This document shows, in pieces, positions 8,711-17,685 of a stretch of DNA of 64,000 nucleotides; within the stretch, counting starts at the first letter, position 1; every line of letters starts with the position of its first letter. Source of the DNA: UBA668 sp043740085 (GTDB lineage Bacteria > Actinomycetota > Acidimicrobiia > Acidimicrobiales > Ilumatobacteraceae). The position numbers and the translations under genes were made by a program. The DNA lies in the NCBI GenBank assembly GCA_043740085.1, contig JAYUCY010000094.1, positions 1 to 64,000 on the forward strand, given 5' to 3'. The notes under the pieces are model-generated. The model saw only the letters and a program-made list of their open reading frames with translations, was not told the DNA's origin and did no database searches.

Positions 8711-9811
8711 ATGATCCTGCACACGCTCGCCGACGTCGACACCGACCAGTTTGGGGACCACACCGGTTGGCACCCCAAAGCTGAGGGCCTGTGCCAGGGC
8801 GAAGTGTGCGTGCCCGCCGCCGGCAGCCTGCGTGCCGACGGCACCGTCGACATCGAGATCGCTGCGCAGCGGCTGGGTATGCCGCTGGTCCACGACGCGG
8901 AAAACGGAGTCTGGGCACTCGGCCCGGCCACGTTGGGCGGCAAGGCACTGACCACCGCGGCCGCTGCCGATCCGCTGCTTCGGACGCACGACGGGCAGCC
9001 CTTCCGCCTGTCATCGCTGCGGGGCCGCAAGGTCCTGCTGGTCGCCTGGTCCAGTTATTGAGGCTGTCGCACCAGCCTGCCCGGGTGGCAGGCACTCCAC
9101 ACTGAACTCGCAGCACTTGGCCTCACTGTCGTCACTGTCGCCCTCGACGTCGAGCCCGCACACACCACCAAATGGATCGAGGCCGCACGGCCCGCCGACC
9201 CCGCGCTGGCGCACCCAAGCCTGGTCGACACGCAGCACATCACCGATGAACTGTTTGGCTTCAGCAACATCCCGATGGCCGTGTGGATCGACGAGACCGG
9301 CACCATCGTGCGCCCCGCCGAGAGTGCCTCCATCGAGACCAGCCCGTTGCGCAGCATGGACATCCCCGAGGGTTTGCCCGAGCGAATCACGCGCATGCTC
9401 ACCGAGGTGAAGAAGATCCCCGACATCGCGGTCAACTACCGCGCAGCCATTGTGGACTGGGCAACTCACGGCGACGCGTCGCGCTACGTCCTGTCAGCAG
9501 ACGAGGTCGTTGCCCGCTCACAGCCGCGCGGCGACGATGAAGCTCGTGCTGCGGCCTGCTTCGAACTTGGTGAGCATCTGCGACGCACCGTCGGGCCGGA
9601 TGCCGCCGTGGCATGGTGGCGAGAAGCACATCGCCTGTACCCAGCAAACTGGACATACAAGCGCCAAGCCTGGACGCTCGTCACCACCCCCGAAGGTGCG
9701 GACGACAACGACCTGATGCAGGGTCCCACCGACGTCTACGAAGGCAACTGGCTCGACGACGTCATCGCCTCCGGCGGCGGCGCGGCCTACATCGTCGTAC
9801 CGCAGCTCTAA
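8711..9811 (+). CDS. candidate selenoprotein: thioredoxin-fold redox protein with in-frame TGA (Sec117)
   Basis: Two ORFs in the same frame are separated by a single TGA at 9059-9061, and I read them as one gene of 366 residues. Upstream the protein reads FRLSSLRGRKVLLVAWSSY. Downstream it reads GCRTSLPGWQALH, then LGLTVVTVALD and FGFSNIPMAVWIDETG. Together these give a continuous TlpA/ResA-like thioredoxin fold. The TGA falls where such proteins carry the N-terminal redox Cys, giving Y-U-G-C-R with Cys119 as partner. A 7-bp hairpin follows at bacterial SECIS distance. The ~140-residue C-terminal extension is helical and TPR-like. From memory, a ResA-like family with a WAxxUGC signature exists; that match is unverified. 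The alternative is a nonsense-mutated pseudogene, but no other stop or frameshift is present. Confidence 0.75.
9062..9093 (+). promoter_or_regulatory. candidate bacterial SECIS element
   Basis: Immediately after the in-frame TGA, GCCTGCC (9075-9081) pairs perfectly with GGCAGGC (9087-9093) around the 5-nt loop CGGGT. The loop starts 20 nt after the TGA and has G at its second position. Both features fall within published bSECIS rules (16-37 nt spacing, small loop with G in the first two positions). A shorter competing hairpin, GGCTG/CAGCC (9062-9077), overlaps it. Confidence 0.6.
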
Positions 9812-9920
9812 CGACCTCACTCACGGCGCGCTCGGCGGTGCCTGAGCGCTGGCAGTTCCTGAGCCGCGCGTGTTCGTTGTGCTCAAGTTGCATCGAGTGA
9901 TGGCGATAGCGTGGCGAGCC

Positions 9921-10877
9921 ATGGAGCACGTCCGCTGGCTGGCGCAACCCTCGCTACAGCGTCCCATCGTTATTGCGGCATTTACGGGCTGGAACGATGC
10001 GGCCGATTCGGCCAGCAACAGCGTTCGACACCTTGTCGAAGCATGGCAGGCACAGCCGCTCGCCGAGATCGACCCCGAGGAGTTCACCGACTTCGCCACG
10101 GTTCGCCCACACGTACGCCTCACTGCTGAGCAACGGCGCACCATCGTCTGGCCGACAGTTGGCGCCTGGAGTGCCAGCACTCCAGGCGGCGATGTGATTT
10201 TGATCTTGGGGCCCGAGCCCGCGTTGCGCTGGCGGCTCTTCACGCAGCAGCTGATCGGAATTGCTCAGCACTTCGACGTTTCAATGGTGCTCACGCTCGG
10301 TGCGCTGTTGGCCGACGTGCCGCACAGCCGGCCCGTGCAGCTGATCGGTACTGCCACCGAGCAAGACGTGATCGACCGTTTCGATCTGCAGCGCAGCCGC
10401 TACGAGGGCCCTACCGGCATCGTCGGCGTCGTGCAAGATGCGTGCACCCGCTCCGATATGTCATGCGCCTCGTTGTGGGCGGCGGTTCCGGCATACGCCG
10501 CGCAAGTCCCATCACCGAAGGCCTCGCTGGCTCTTGTCGAGCGCGCCTGCGAAATGATTGGAACTCCGGCACCCACGGCGCGGTTGCAGTCCGAGGCGCT
10601 CGCCTATGACGCTCGCGTTACCGCCTTCGTCTCCAACGACGCAGACCTCGTGGGCTACGTGGAACGGCTGGAGTCGCTCTCTGATAGCGGGCAGCTCGAC
10701 GACGCCGATTTCGGCGAAGTCGACGACGATGATGACGATGACGATGACGACACCGTTGGTGGCGAGCTGGAGCCTGTCGTTGATGTTGAGGTGGAAGTGA
10801 ACAGCGAAGCCTTCATGGCCGATCTTGAGCGCTTCCTTCGCGACCAAGAGGGCGACGAACCGCACGGCGAGAAGTAA
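9921..10877 (+). CDS. PAC2-family protein (proteasome-assembly-chaperone-like)
   Basis: 318 aa. The start is taken at MEHVRWLAQP; upstream in-frame ATGs precede no family sequence. It shows the PAC2 signatures RPIVIAAFTGWNDAADSAS, GDVILILGPEPALRWR and LTLGALLADVPHSRPV. PAC2 proteins in actinobacteria often accompany proteasome-bearing genomes, but their biochemical role is unclear. Near residues 270-285 there is an uninterrupted run of about ten Asp residues within a very acidic C-terminal tail (GAC/GAT repeats around 10726-10750). Confidence 0.85.
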   Translation: MEHVRWLAQPSLQRPIVIAAFTGWNDAADSASNSVRHLVEAWQAQPLAEIDPEEFTDFATVRPHVRLTAEQRRTIVWPTVGAWSASTPGGDVILILGPEPALRWRLFTQQLIGIAQHFDVSMVLTLGALLADVPHSRPVQLIGTATEQDVIDRFDLQRSRYEGPTGIVGVVQDACTRSDMSCASLWAAVPAYAAQVPSPKASLALVERACEMIGTPAPTARLQSEALAYDARVTAFVSNDADLVGYVERLESLSDSGQLDDADFGEVDDDDDDDDDDTVGGELEPVVDVEVEVNSEAFMADLERFLRDQEGDEPHGEK

Positions 10878-10883
10878 CGATCG

Positions 10884-11585
10884 TCAGTCGTGCGGCCCGC
10901 GCCACACCGGGCGGCGCGGCGCCTCAAATGTAGCGGCCTGAAGGTTGCCGTCGATTGCGGCGAACGCCATCGGCCCCCACCACTCCGCCCCCACCGTTGG
11001 GTGCGGCAACTGATCACGTCGGAACCAGCCCAGGTCGGCGGTCTCCAACGGGTGCGCCGCCAAACTGCCACCTGTGGCCCGGCAGTGAAAGAGCAGCAGG
11101 TACATCGCGAAGCGAGTGAAACCCATTCGCTGCCCGTCAATCACGCTCAGCAGCTGCACCGGCTCGCACTCGATACCGGTCTCCTCCAGCACCTCCTTGA
11201 CCACGACTTCACTGGGTGAGTAGCCGTTGTCGGCCCACCCAGTGGGGTACAGCCACACGCCACTGTCGCCCCGCTGCACCAGCAGAATCTCGCCGGCGTC
11301 GTTACCCACTACCGCACCAATTGCCACCTTGGGAGTCACGTAGCCGGGAATACCCTCGCCGACGTTCTCCATCCATTCCTGAATAAAATGGTCGGTTTCG
11401 CGTTGCACTTCCAGTGCCTCATCGGCGGCCGCCTTGATGTCGGCGGCAACGTGCAGCACCTCCTCGAACCGCTCGCGCTCATACAGGTTCTGAGAGAAGC
11501 CGAGACCGGTGCGGGCGATGCCAGCGAGCGCTTCGCTCCAGCGGGCAAGGTCGCGTGTGAAGTCCTGGGGCGTGGCGTCGCTCAC
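10884..11585 (-). CDS. NUDIX hydrolase with Nudix_N domain
   Basis: 233 aa. The N-terminal ~75 residues (DLARWSEALAGIARTGLGFS...YERERFEEVL) match the helical domain that precedes Nudix in hydrolases of nucleoside-diphosphate-linked X (PF12535-like). The Nudix box is GWADNGYSPSEVVVKEVLEETG, with the catalytic KEVLEE Glu residues present. The GYSPSE variant (Tyr for the first Glu) is usual in this subfamily. It likely hydrolyses a nucleotide sugar or ADP-ribose type substrate. It converges on the PAC2 gene with 6 nt between stops. Confidence 0.85.
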   Translation of the reverse strand: MSDATPQDFTRDLARWSEALAGIARTGLGFSQNLYERERFEEVLHVAADIKAAADEALEVQRETDHFIQEWMENVGEGIPGYVTPKVAIGAVVGNDAGEILLVQRGDSGVWLYPTGWADNGYSPSEVVVKEVLEETGIECEPVQLLSVIDGQRMGFTRFAMYLLLFHCRATGGSLAAHPLETADLGWFRRDQLPHPTVGAEWWGPMAFAAIDGNLQAATFEAPRRPVWRGPHD

Positions 11586-11747
11586 GCCGCGACCATAGGC
11601 GGTTCAGAGATCGACTGCGACGGCGACCAGGGGGAAAATGACCCTGTCGTTGTTGGTCGTGGCACTGAACGTGAACTGGGAGCCGTTCATTCCGCTGGAA
11701 CGCGAACACGACACCGTCAGTTGCGAGCGGCCTCCTACACTTCCCTC

Positions 11748-13028
11748 GTGTCCCACCCCAAACACCTTCGTGCCGTCGGCACGGCCGTAGTGCTGTCGCT
11801 CGTCGTGTTGGCTGCTTGCAGCGATGCCAAGGGCTCGGGAGCCGGCGCAAACTCAGTTGACTCGGTCGCCGCGACGATCACGACCAACCATCCCGACGAC
11901 GGCACCCTCGTCATCGGGGCCATTCTCCCGCGAAGTGGCGCCGCCGCCGACCTGGGGTCGTCGATGAGCGACGCACTGGCGGTGGGCATCGCCGAGATCA
12001 ATGCGGCCGGGGGCATCAACGGGGGGCCGGTACGACTGATCACGGCCGAGGAGGGCACCAACCCAGCAACAGCGGCGCTTGCTGTCCAAAGCCTCGCGCC
12101 CCGAGTCGACGCCATCATCGGGCCGACTTCATCGCTCAACACACTCGGCACGCTCGGTGCGGCCGTCGAATCCGGCGTACTGACATGCAGCCCAACGGCC
12201 ACGGCGATGGCGCTCGACAACTTTCCCGATGACGGCCTGTTCTTTCGCACGATCCCCAGCGACTCGCTGCAGGCCGAGGCCATCGCCAGCGTCGTGGAGG
12301 CCACCGGCAGCAGCACCGCCGTGGTGATGTATCTCGATGATGGCTATGGCCGCCCATTTGGCGAAGCAACCCAGGACGCCATCAACGCGCTCGGTACCAA
12401 CGTGGCGGCGACGATCGGCGTCGCCGCCAACGAGGAGTCCATCTCGTCCGCGGTCGAGGAAGCGCTCGCGAGCGCACCGGAAGTAGTTGCCGTGATCGCC
12501 GATGGCGTGACCGGGCCGGCAATCATCAACGCCATCGACGCCGCGGCACAGAACCGGCTGACCTACGTGGTCAACGACGCAATTCGGCGGCCCGCCGCAT
12601 CTGCTCAGCCATTCAGTCCCGGGTTGGCGCTCCGTGTCAGCGGAGTGTCGCCGGTTGCCTACGCCGACTCAGCGATGTTCACTCAGGCGCTGTTGACCAT
12701 CGACCCCGACGCCAGCGGCCTCTATGCCCACAACGCGTACGACTGCCTCACCATCATCGCGTTGGCAGCCCAAGCCGCCGGCTCCAACCAACCCAGGGAG
12801 ATCGCAGGTTCCATCGCCGGCGTCACCACCAGTGGCACCGGTTGCGTGATGTTCGACGACTGCAACACATCGCTCGTCAACGGCCGCAACATCAATTACA
12901 ACGGGCCGAGCGGCAACCTGTCAATCGACGACAACGGCAACGTCATCGCTGCCAACTTCGAGCGCTTTACGTTTGACAGCAGCGGCCGCGATGTGGCCGA
13001 CGGAGTCGTCGCCATCGGTATCGGCTGA
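11748..13028 (+). CDS. periplasmic-binding-fold lipoprotein (Leu/Ile/Val-receptor type)
   Basis: 426 aa from a GTG. It has a lipoprotein signal (VVLSLVVLAACS) followed by a Ser/Thr-rich spacer and the type-I periplasmic binding fold: LVIGAILPRSGAAADLGSSM, EINAAGGINGGPV, VDAIIGPTSSLNT and AVVMYLDDGYGRPFG. This family delivers branched amino acids or other small ligands to Liv-type ABC importers. No permease or ATPase is adjacent here, so it may work with a distant transporter or act as a sensor. It is separate from the Liv operon at 44.6-49.5 kb. Confidence 0.8.
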   Translation: MSHPKHLRAVGTAVVLSLVVLAACSDAKGSGAGANSVDSVAATITTNHPDDGTLVIGAILPRSGAAADLGSSMSDALAVGIAEINAAGGINGGPVRLITAEEGTNPATAALAVQSLAPRVDAIIGPTSSLNTLGTLGAAVESGVLTCSPTATAMALDNFPDDGLFFRTIPSDSLQAEAIASVVEATGSSTAVVMYLDDGYGRPFGEATQDAINALGTNVAATIGVAANEESISSAVEEALASAPEVVAVIADGVTGPAIINAIDAAAQNRLTYVVNDAIRRPAASAQPFSPGLALRVSGVSPVAYADSAMFTQALLTIDPDASGLYAHNAYDCLTIIALAAQAAGSNQPREIAGSIAGVTTSGTGCVMFDDCNTSLVNGRNINYNGPSGNLSIDDNGNVIAANFERFTFDSSGRDVADGVVAIGIG

Positions 13029-13038
13029 TGCCTGCGCT

Positions 13039-13719
13039 TCAGAGCGACGTGACGAGTTCCTCCACCGATACGACCATGCCTGTGTAGAACGGGCCAAAGT
13101 CGGCGTACTTCGCCGAGGCCACATCGAAGCGCATCGTGTACACAACTTCCTTGAGGTCGTCGGGGTGCACTGCAAAGAGGGTGACGCCCCACTCGTAGTC
13201 GTCCAGCCCGGTGGAGCCGGTGATGTACTGCACGATTCGCCCTGCGAACTTGCGGCCGCTGGTGCCGTGCTCGTGCATCAGTGCCTTGCGCTCTTCGAAT
13301 GGCAGCGTGAACCAGTTCGCGCCAGCTTCGCGCTTCTTCGACATCGGGTAGAAGCACCATGCAGGCATGTGATGGGCCTTGGGTGGAATCTCGGGGTAGA
13401 GGCGGCCCTGCAGCATCTCCTCGGGCATGCCCTTCGAGTACTCGCTGACCTCGGTAAGGCTGACGTAGCTATCAACTACTTCCAGCCCGGCGCGCTGCAG
13501 ACCAGATTGCAACGCACGCAGCGCCTGCCAGTCTTCGTGCAGAGCCATGAAGGCGGCATCGCACTTGTGACCCAGCGTGGACACGGCCACGACCTGCACA
13601 CCGTTGGCCTCGGCAGCCTTCACCGCGGCCACCACACTCTCACCGTCGAACATCGGCGTTGCCTTGCAGAACAGGTGCAACATGCCGCGACCAATGGAGG
13701 GCTTGATGGGTTCGCTCAT
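13039..13719 (-). CDS. hemQ: coproheme decarboxylase HemQ (chlorite-dismutase family)
   Basis: 226 aa. It belongs to the chlorite-dismutase-like family. The conserved WCFYPMSKKR (Tyr124, the radical/decarboxylation Tyr of actinobacterial and firmicute HemQ) and HEHGTSGRKF with proximal heme ligand His151 are present. The Arg that marks true chlorite dismutases is absent around the distal site as far as can be read. HemQ converts iron-coproporphyrin III to heme b at the end of the coproporphyrin-dependent pathway. Other heme genes are not in the window. Confidence 0.9.
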   Translation of the reverse strand: MSEPIKPSIGRGMLHLFCKATPMFDGESVVAAVKAAEANGVQVVAVSTLGHKCDAAFMALHEDWQALRALQSGLQRAGLEVVDSYVSLTEVSEYSKGMPEEMLQGRLYPEIPPKAHHMPAWCFYPMSKKREAGANWFTLPFEERKALMHEHGTSGRKFAGRIVQYITGSTGLDDYEWGVTLFAVHPDDLKEVVYTMRFDVASAKYADFGPFYTGMVVSVEELVTSL

Positions 13720-13728
13720 GTCTTCAGG

Positions 13729-14535
13729 CTACGGGGCGATGCGCTCCGGCGAGTAGATGTTCAACCGGTCCGCGCGCACAAAACCGGCCAACACCAGTCC
13801 CGCCAGACGGGCCGTGTGGACGGCCAGTGCAGTCGGTGCGCTGACGGCGACCAGCGTACTGAAGCCGGAGGACCACGCCTTTTGCACCAGCTCGAAGCTG
13901 GCCCGCCCGCTGACGAACAGGCCAAGGCCCGTAGCCGGCAGATGATCGTCGAGCAGGAGGCGCCCAATCACCTTGTCGACTGCGTTGTGTCGGCCGACGT
14001 CTTCGCGAGTCATCAGCACTTCGCCATCGTTCGTGAACGCGGCTGCGGCGTGCACCGAACCAGTGCTGTCGAACAGACCTTGCGCCGTGCGAACCGCATC
14101 GGGAATGGCATGCAGCACGTCGAAGGGGATCGGCGGCGTCGCTGGCAACGGCAGGAGGCGGGCACACAGCTCGTCGATTGCGTCGTTGCCACAGATGCCA
14201 CAGCTGGACGTGGTGTTGCCCAGACGTGGGCGCGGTACGGGAGCACGGCCACCGGTCTCCACCGTCACCACGTTGAATTCACTGTCCACTGCCGAGGCGC
14301 TGGCGCAGTACCGCACCCCAAGTACGGGGAAGTCGGCCAACAAACCCTCCGTGTGGCAGAACCCGACCGCCAGCTCGTAGTCGTGGCCCGGGGTGCGCAT
14401 GGTGGTGCTGACGGTCGCTCCATCGAGCTGCACCGTCATTGGCTCTTCCACTATCAACTCGTCGGGGTGACGCGCCCGCTCGCCAGCCATCACGGTGGTG
14501 ACGAGGAGCGTCTCGCTGCGGCGACGGGCTGCCAT
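13729..14535 (-). CDS. fdhD: formate dehydrogenase accessory sulfurtransferase FdhD
   Basis: 268 aa. The start is taken at MAARRRSETL; the upstream extension would crowd the divergent aquaporin. Signatures: DELIVEEPMTVQLDG, MRTPGHDYELAVGF, the catalytic CGICG loop near residues 110-117, MTREDVGRHNAVDKVIG and VSGRASFELVQKAW. FdhD passes sulfur from IscS to the Mo-bisPGD cofactor of formate dehydrogenase. No formate dehydrogenase subunit is in the window. Its presence implies one elsewhere, and such enzymes are often selenoproteins, which fits the Sec candidate at 8711. Confidence 0.92.
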   Translation of the reverse strand: MAARRRSETLLVTTVMAGERARHPDELIVEEPMTVQLDGATVSTTMRTPGHDYELAVGFCHTEGLLADFPVLGVRYCASASAVDSEFNVVTVETGGRAPVPRPRLGNTTSSCGICGNDAIDELCARLLPLPATPPIPFDVLHAIPDAVRTAQGLFDSTGSVHAAAAFTNDGEVLMTREDVGRHNAVDKVIGRLLLDDHLPATGLGLFVSGRASFELVQKAWSSGFSTLVAVSAPTALAVHTARLAGLVLAGFVRADRLNIYSPERIAP

Positions 14536-14596
14536 GCGTGCGACGGTACCCGCACATTGCGCGATTGAGAACCGGCGGGCGAATAGGGTCATAGGA

Positions 14597-15388
14597 ATGG
14601 AGACTCAGAACAACGGGCGGATCCTGGTCGCAGAACTGGTGGGCACGCTGGTGCTCATGCTGGGTGGGCCGGGCGTCTTCATCTTCAGCTTCAACTACGT
14701 GGGCGTTGCTGGCGTGGCTGTCGGCTTCGGCCTCTCGCTGGCCATCATGGCCTACGTCATCGGGCCAATCAGCGGCTGCCACATCAACCCGGCGGTGACG
14801 CTTGGCCTGTTCCTGGCCAAGAAGGTCAACGGCGCGCATGCCGTGTTTGCAATCATTGGTCAGCTGATCGGTGCGATTGCGGGCGGCGCCATCATCCTCG
14901 GGATCGCCAGCGGCCGCGACGATTTCGAGCGCGGTTCATTCGCCGCCAATCTCTGGTCGGGCCCGTACTTCGGTGTCGGCGCCGCCATCGTCACGGAAAT
15001 CATCTTCACTGCACTGCTCGTGATGGTCGTGTTGTTCACCACTGCCCGCAAGTTTGCACCGGGCTTCGGCGGGCTGGTCGCCGGCTTCACGCTCACCCTG
15101 GTCCATCTCGTCGCCATCCCGATTGACCGCACCTCGGTCAACCCGGCGCGCAGCATCGGCACCGCACTTTTTGCTGAGACCTCAACAGGCGCACTGGAGC
15201 AATTGTGGGTGTTCATCGTGTTCCCACTGATCGGCGCAGTTGTTGGCGTGGTGCTGTTCCTGATTCTCGACGACACTCGCCTGGAAGACACGATGCTCGT
15301 TGCCGTGCCCGGCCTTGACGACGTCCGCGACTTTCTCGACAAGGTTGCCGACGAAGCCGTCGACGCGGTCGAAGACGCTGTCGACTGA
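14597..15388 (+). CDS. aquaporin (MIP family, AqpZ-like)
   Basis: 263 aa with six transmembrane helices and the two half-helix NPA motifs, HINPAVT (first repeat) and SVNPARS (second repeat, with the selectivity-filter Arg). GPISGC precedes the first NPA as in water channels. The C-terminal ~40 residues form an unusual acidic amphipathic tail (DDVRDFLDKVADEAVDAVEDAVD region), probably cytoplasmic. A GGAAT stretch precedes the ATG closely. It is divergent from fdhD with 61 nt between starts. Confidence 0.88.
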   Translation: METQNNGRILVAELVGTLVLMLGGPGVFIFSFNYVGVAGVAVGFGLSLAIMAYVIGPISGCHINPAVTLGLFLAKKVNGAHAVFAIIGQLIGAIAGGAIILGIASGRDDFERGSFAANLWSGPYFGVGAAIVTEIIFTALLVMVVLFTTARKFAPGFGGLVAGFTLTLVHLVAIPIDRTSVNPARSIGTALFAETSTGALEQLWVFIVFPLIGAVVGVVLFLILDDTRLEDTMLVAVPGLDDVRDFLDKVADEAVDAVEDAVD

Positions 15389-15409
15389 ACCTCTGCACTG
15401 CCGAGCTAT

Positions 15410-16867
15410 CTAGGCGGGCAGTAGGGCGAGGAGTTCGACGCGGTGCTTCGGGCCGAGGGCTTCTTCGGGCGGCCTGTTCTCTCGGTCTTGCCACGCCGCC
15501 AAGACGCGGGCGCTGACATCGGCATTCTGTGCCATTGACTCGGGCGTTGCCAGCAGGTTGAGGCTGCGGAAGAATGCCCGCAGTACAACGACGTCGGTGC
15601 GTATTGCAGGCAGCAATCCCTCGCGAAAGACGCTGCGCATGAACGTGCGCGGGTCGCTGCTGTCGCCGTCGGGGTCCTCGCCGACGAGCAAGGCAGCCGC
15701 GACGCGGCGCGCCTCGCGGTCCTGGGCGACACCTGAGCGGTAGAACGGGAAGATCTCGCTGCGCAGCGTTGCGTCGTAGGCCAGCGCCATGGCCAGCGGG
15801 TCGTCGGGGTGTGCCGCAACCGCATCAGCCATCAGGTGCGCGCTCCAGAACCCGGTAGAGCAACCGCGGCCGTAGAGCGGGTTGGTGCACAGCACGGCAT
15901 CGCCAACGGGCAGTACGCCGGTGGCGATCGGAGCACCGTCCACCACATGGTCGCGCCAGCGGTTCAACAGGCCGGCCATCATGTGCACCTGCTCGGTGAT
16001 CGGCGCGGCGCGGCCATCGAGCCATGGCGCGGTCGCGATCAATTTGCGGGCGCACTCGTCGAACACGACCGGATCGGCCAGCATTTTGCGCAGCTGGTCG
16101 TCGTTGGTGGGCGTGGCCAGCGTGACGCTGAAGGTGTTGTTGTCGCCGACGAAGACGCCGTACTTCAAGTAACCAAGGTCGCCACCGATGGGACCCGTTC
16201 GCGGCGGGTATTCCTGGCCTTCGTTCAATCGGTAGAAGCGACTGAAGTAGACAATGCCGGTGTCGTCGACTTCTTCGGCGACTGGCAGCGACCCAACGGC
16301 TTCCAACCATTCGCTGAGTGCGCTGCGGCGCCCGGCGGCCACCACGGTGAGGTCGGCAGCAATCGTGGAGCCATCGGCCAACCGGACACCGGTGATGTGC
16401 GGCACTGCGGTGCCCGCGGCTGGCGGGTCGGTGAGTAGTCCGTCAACACCGACACCGGTGCGGAACGTGACGCGACCCTCTGCGACGGCGACGCGACGCA
16501 CGACCCACTCGAAGGTGGTGCGACGGCAGGCCAGCATGACCAGTTCGTCGTCCTCCGGCTCGCGCTCGAAGTTCACAATCGTGGGCGGCAAGTCGTCACC
16601 GAATCGCATTTCAGTCGCACCTTCGGCGAGCAGTTCGGCGTACACGTCTGGATAATCGTGGCGCAACAGCCCGACCAGCTTGGCGAGGAAGGCGTGACTA
16701 TGACGAACTTGCGGCGCACCCCGACGGTCCCACTCGAATGCCTCGTCAGCCGACGATGGCATTGGCGTGTCGTCGCGTTCGATCACGGTTACCTCGTGGC
16801 CTTGGCGCGCCAAAACCAGCGCCGAACCCAACCCAGAAACCCCGCCACCAACCACCACCACATGCAT
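15410..16867 (-). CDS. FAD-dependent oxidoreductase (PHBH/geranylgeranyl-reductase-like fold)
   Basis: 485 aa. The N-terminal Rossmann motif VVGGGVSGLGSALVLARQGHEVTVIER binds the FAD ADP moiety. The second FAD motif LPVGDAVLCTNPLYGRGCSTGF lies near residue 320 (GD..P..GRG.). The family covers aromatic hydroxylases, halogenases and isoprenoid reductases. The substrate-binding middle region does not allow a specific call. It stands alone between the aquaporin (convergent) and the response regulator. Confidence 0.8.
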   Translation of the reverse strand: MHVVVVGGGVSGLGSALVLARQGHEVTVIERDDTPMPSSADEAFEWDRRGAPQVRHSHAFLAKLVGLLRHDYPDVYAELLAEGATEMRFGDDLPPTIVNFEREPEDDELVMLACRRTTFEWVVRRVAVAEGRVTFRTGVGVDGLLTDPPAAGTAVPHITGVRLADGSTIAADLTVVAAGRRSALSEWLEAVGSLPVAEEVDDTGIVYFSRFYRLNEGQEYPPRTGPIGGDLGYLKYGVFVGDNNTFSVTLATPTNDDQLRKMLADPVVFDECARKLIATAPWLDGRAAPITEQVHMMAGLLNRWRDHVVDGAPIATGVLPVGDAVLCTNPLYGRGCSTGFWSAHLMADAVAAHPDDPLAMALAYDATLRSEIFPFYRSGVAQDREARRVAAALLVGEDPDGDSSDPRTFMRSVFREGLLPAIRTDVVVLRAFFRSLNLLATPESMAQNADVSARVLAAWQDRENRPPEEALGPKHRVELLALLPA

Positions 16868-16936
16868 GGCGCGACCATACGGCGCAGCGCTCGGCGACTT
16901 CGTGTCGTGCCGTCCGGCGACGTAACGCGTCGTTCG

Positions 16937-17614
16937 CTAGCTGCCCATCGAATAACCGAAGCCACGCACGGTGCGTACCCAACTCTTCGCATCGGGCATA
17001 TCGATCTTCTTGCGCAGGTTGGCGATGTGCACGTCCACCACATGGTCGTCGCCGTACCAGCCGGGGCCCCACACACGGTCGAGCAGCTGCTGACGGTTGA
17101 AGACGACTTTCGGGTTCGCGCTCAGCGTGTCGAGCAGGTCGAACTCAATGCGGGTGAGGTCGGTCATCACGCCGGCGACGGTGATCTCGCGGGCGGATGT
17201 GTCGATCGAGAGCTCGCCAAATTCCCGTCGCGACTCGCCGCCGGGTTCGGCGCGAGGGCGGCGCAGCAACGCTGCCACGCGCGCCGCCAGCTCGCGAGCG
17301 GAGAACGGCTTTGTCACGTAGTCGTCTGCACCCAGCCGAAAGCCCAGCAGCTTGTCGACTTCGTCATCACGACCGGTCAGCACGAGAACGTAGGCATTGG
17401 AACGCTCCCGAATCATTCGACAGAGGTCGAGGCCATCACCGTCTGGCAGACCAAGATCGAGAATCACCACGTCGGGAACTTGGGTATCCATCTCCGCCAA
17501 CGCCTCGGCGATGGTGGTGGCCAGCCGCACGCGGTGGCCAGCGTTCTCCAGCACTGTCGCAACGATGAGCGAAAATTCTGGCGCATCCTCCACAACCAGC
17601 ACATCGACGTTCAC
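16937..17614 (-). CDS. OmpR/PhoB-type response regulator, orphan
   Basis: 225 aa from a GTG. The receiver domain has the acidic pair VVED, phospho-acceptor Asp53 (VILDLGLPDG), a Thr in LVLTGRDD and Lys102 in YVTKPFS. The C-terminal winged helix (residues ~125-225) carries LTRIEFDLLDTL and VDVHIANLRKKI...VRTVRGFGYSM. No histidine kinase gene is adjacent, so the partner must lie elsewhere. A small unknown gene lies upstream on the same strand. Confidence 0.9.
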   Translation of the reverse strand: MNVDVLVVEDAPEFSLIVATVLENAGHRVRLATTIAEALAEMDTQVPDVVILDLGLPDGDGLDLCRMIRERSNAYVLVLTGRDDEVDKLLGFRLGADDYVTKPFSARELAARVAALLRRPRAEPGGESRREFGELSIDTSAREITVAGVMTDLTRIEFDLLDTLSANPKVVFNRQQLLDRVWGPGWYGDDHVVDVHIANLRKKIDMPDAKSWVRTVRGFGYSMGS

Positions 17615-17685
17615 GGTGTCATGTTCGCACAACGTGCTCGAAGTTGATGCCACCGCCGAGCGACGGCGAGATGATGAGCGCTGGC

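Noticed and set aside
9275..9811. A separate 178-codon gene starting at ATG 9275
   Set aside because: It would begin in the middle of the thioredoxin fold, and it is in the same frame as the upstream part. One gene with a recoded TGA explains both better.
10726..10760. GAC/GAT trinucleotide tract in the PAC2 gene as a microsatellite
   Set aside because: It encodes a poly-Asp run in an already acidic tail with mixed codons. This is ordinary low complexity rather than a recent expansion.
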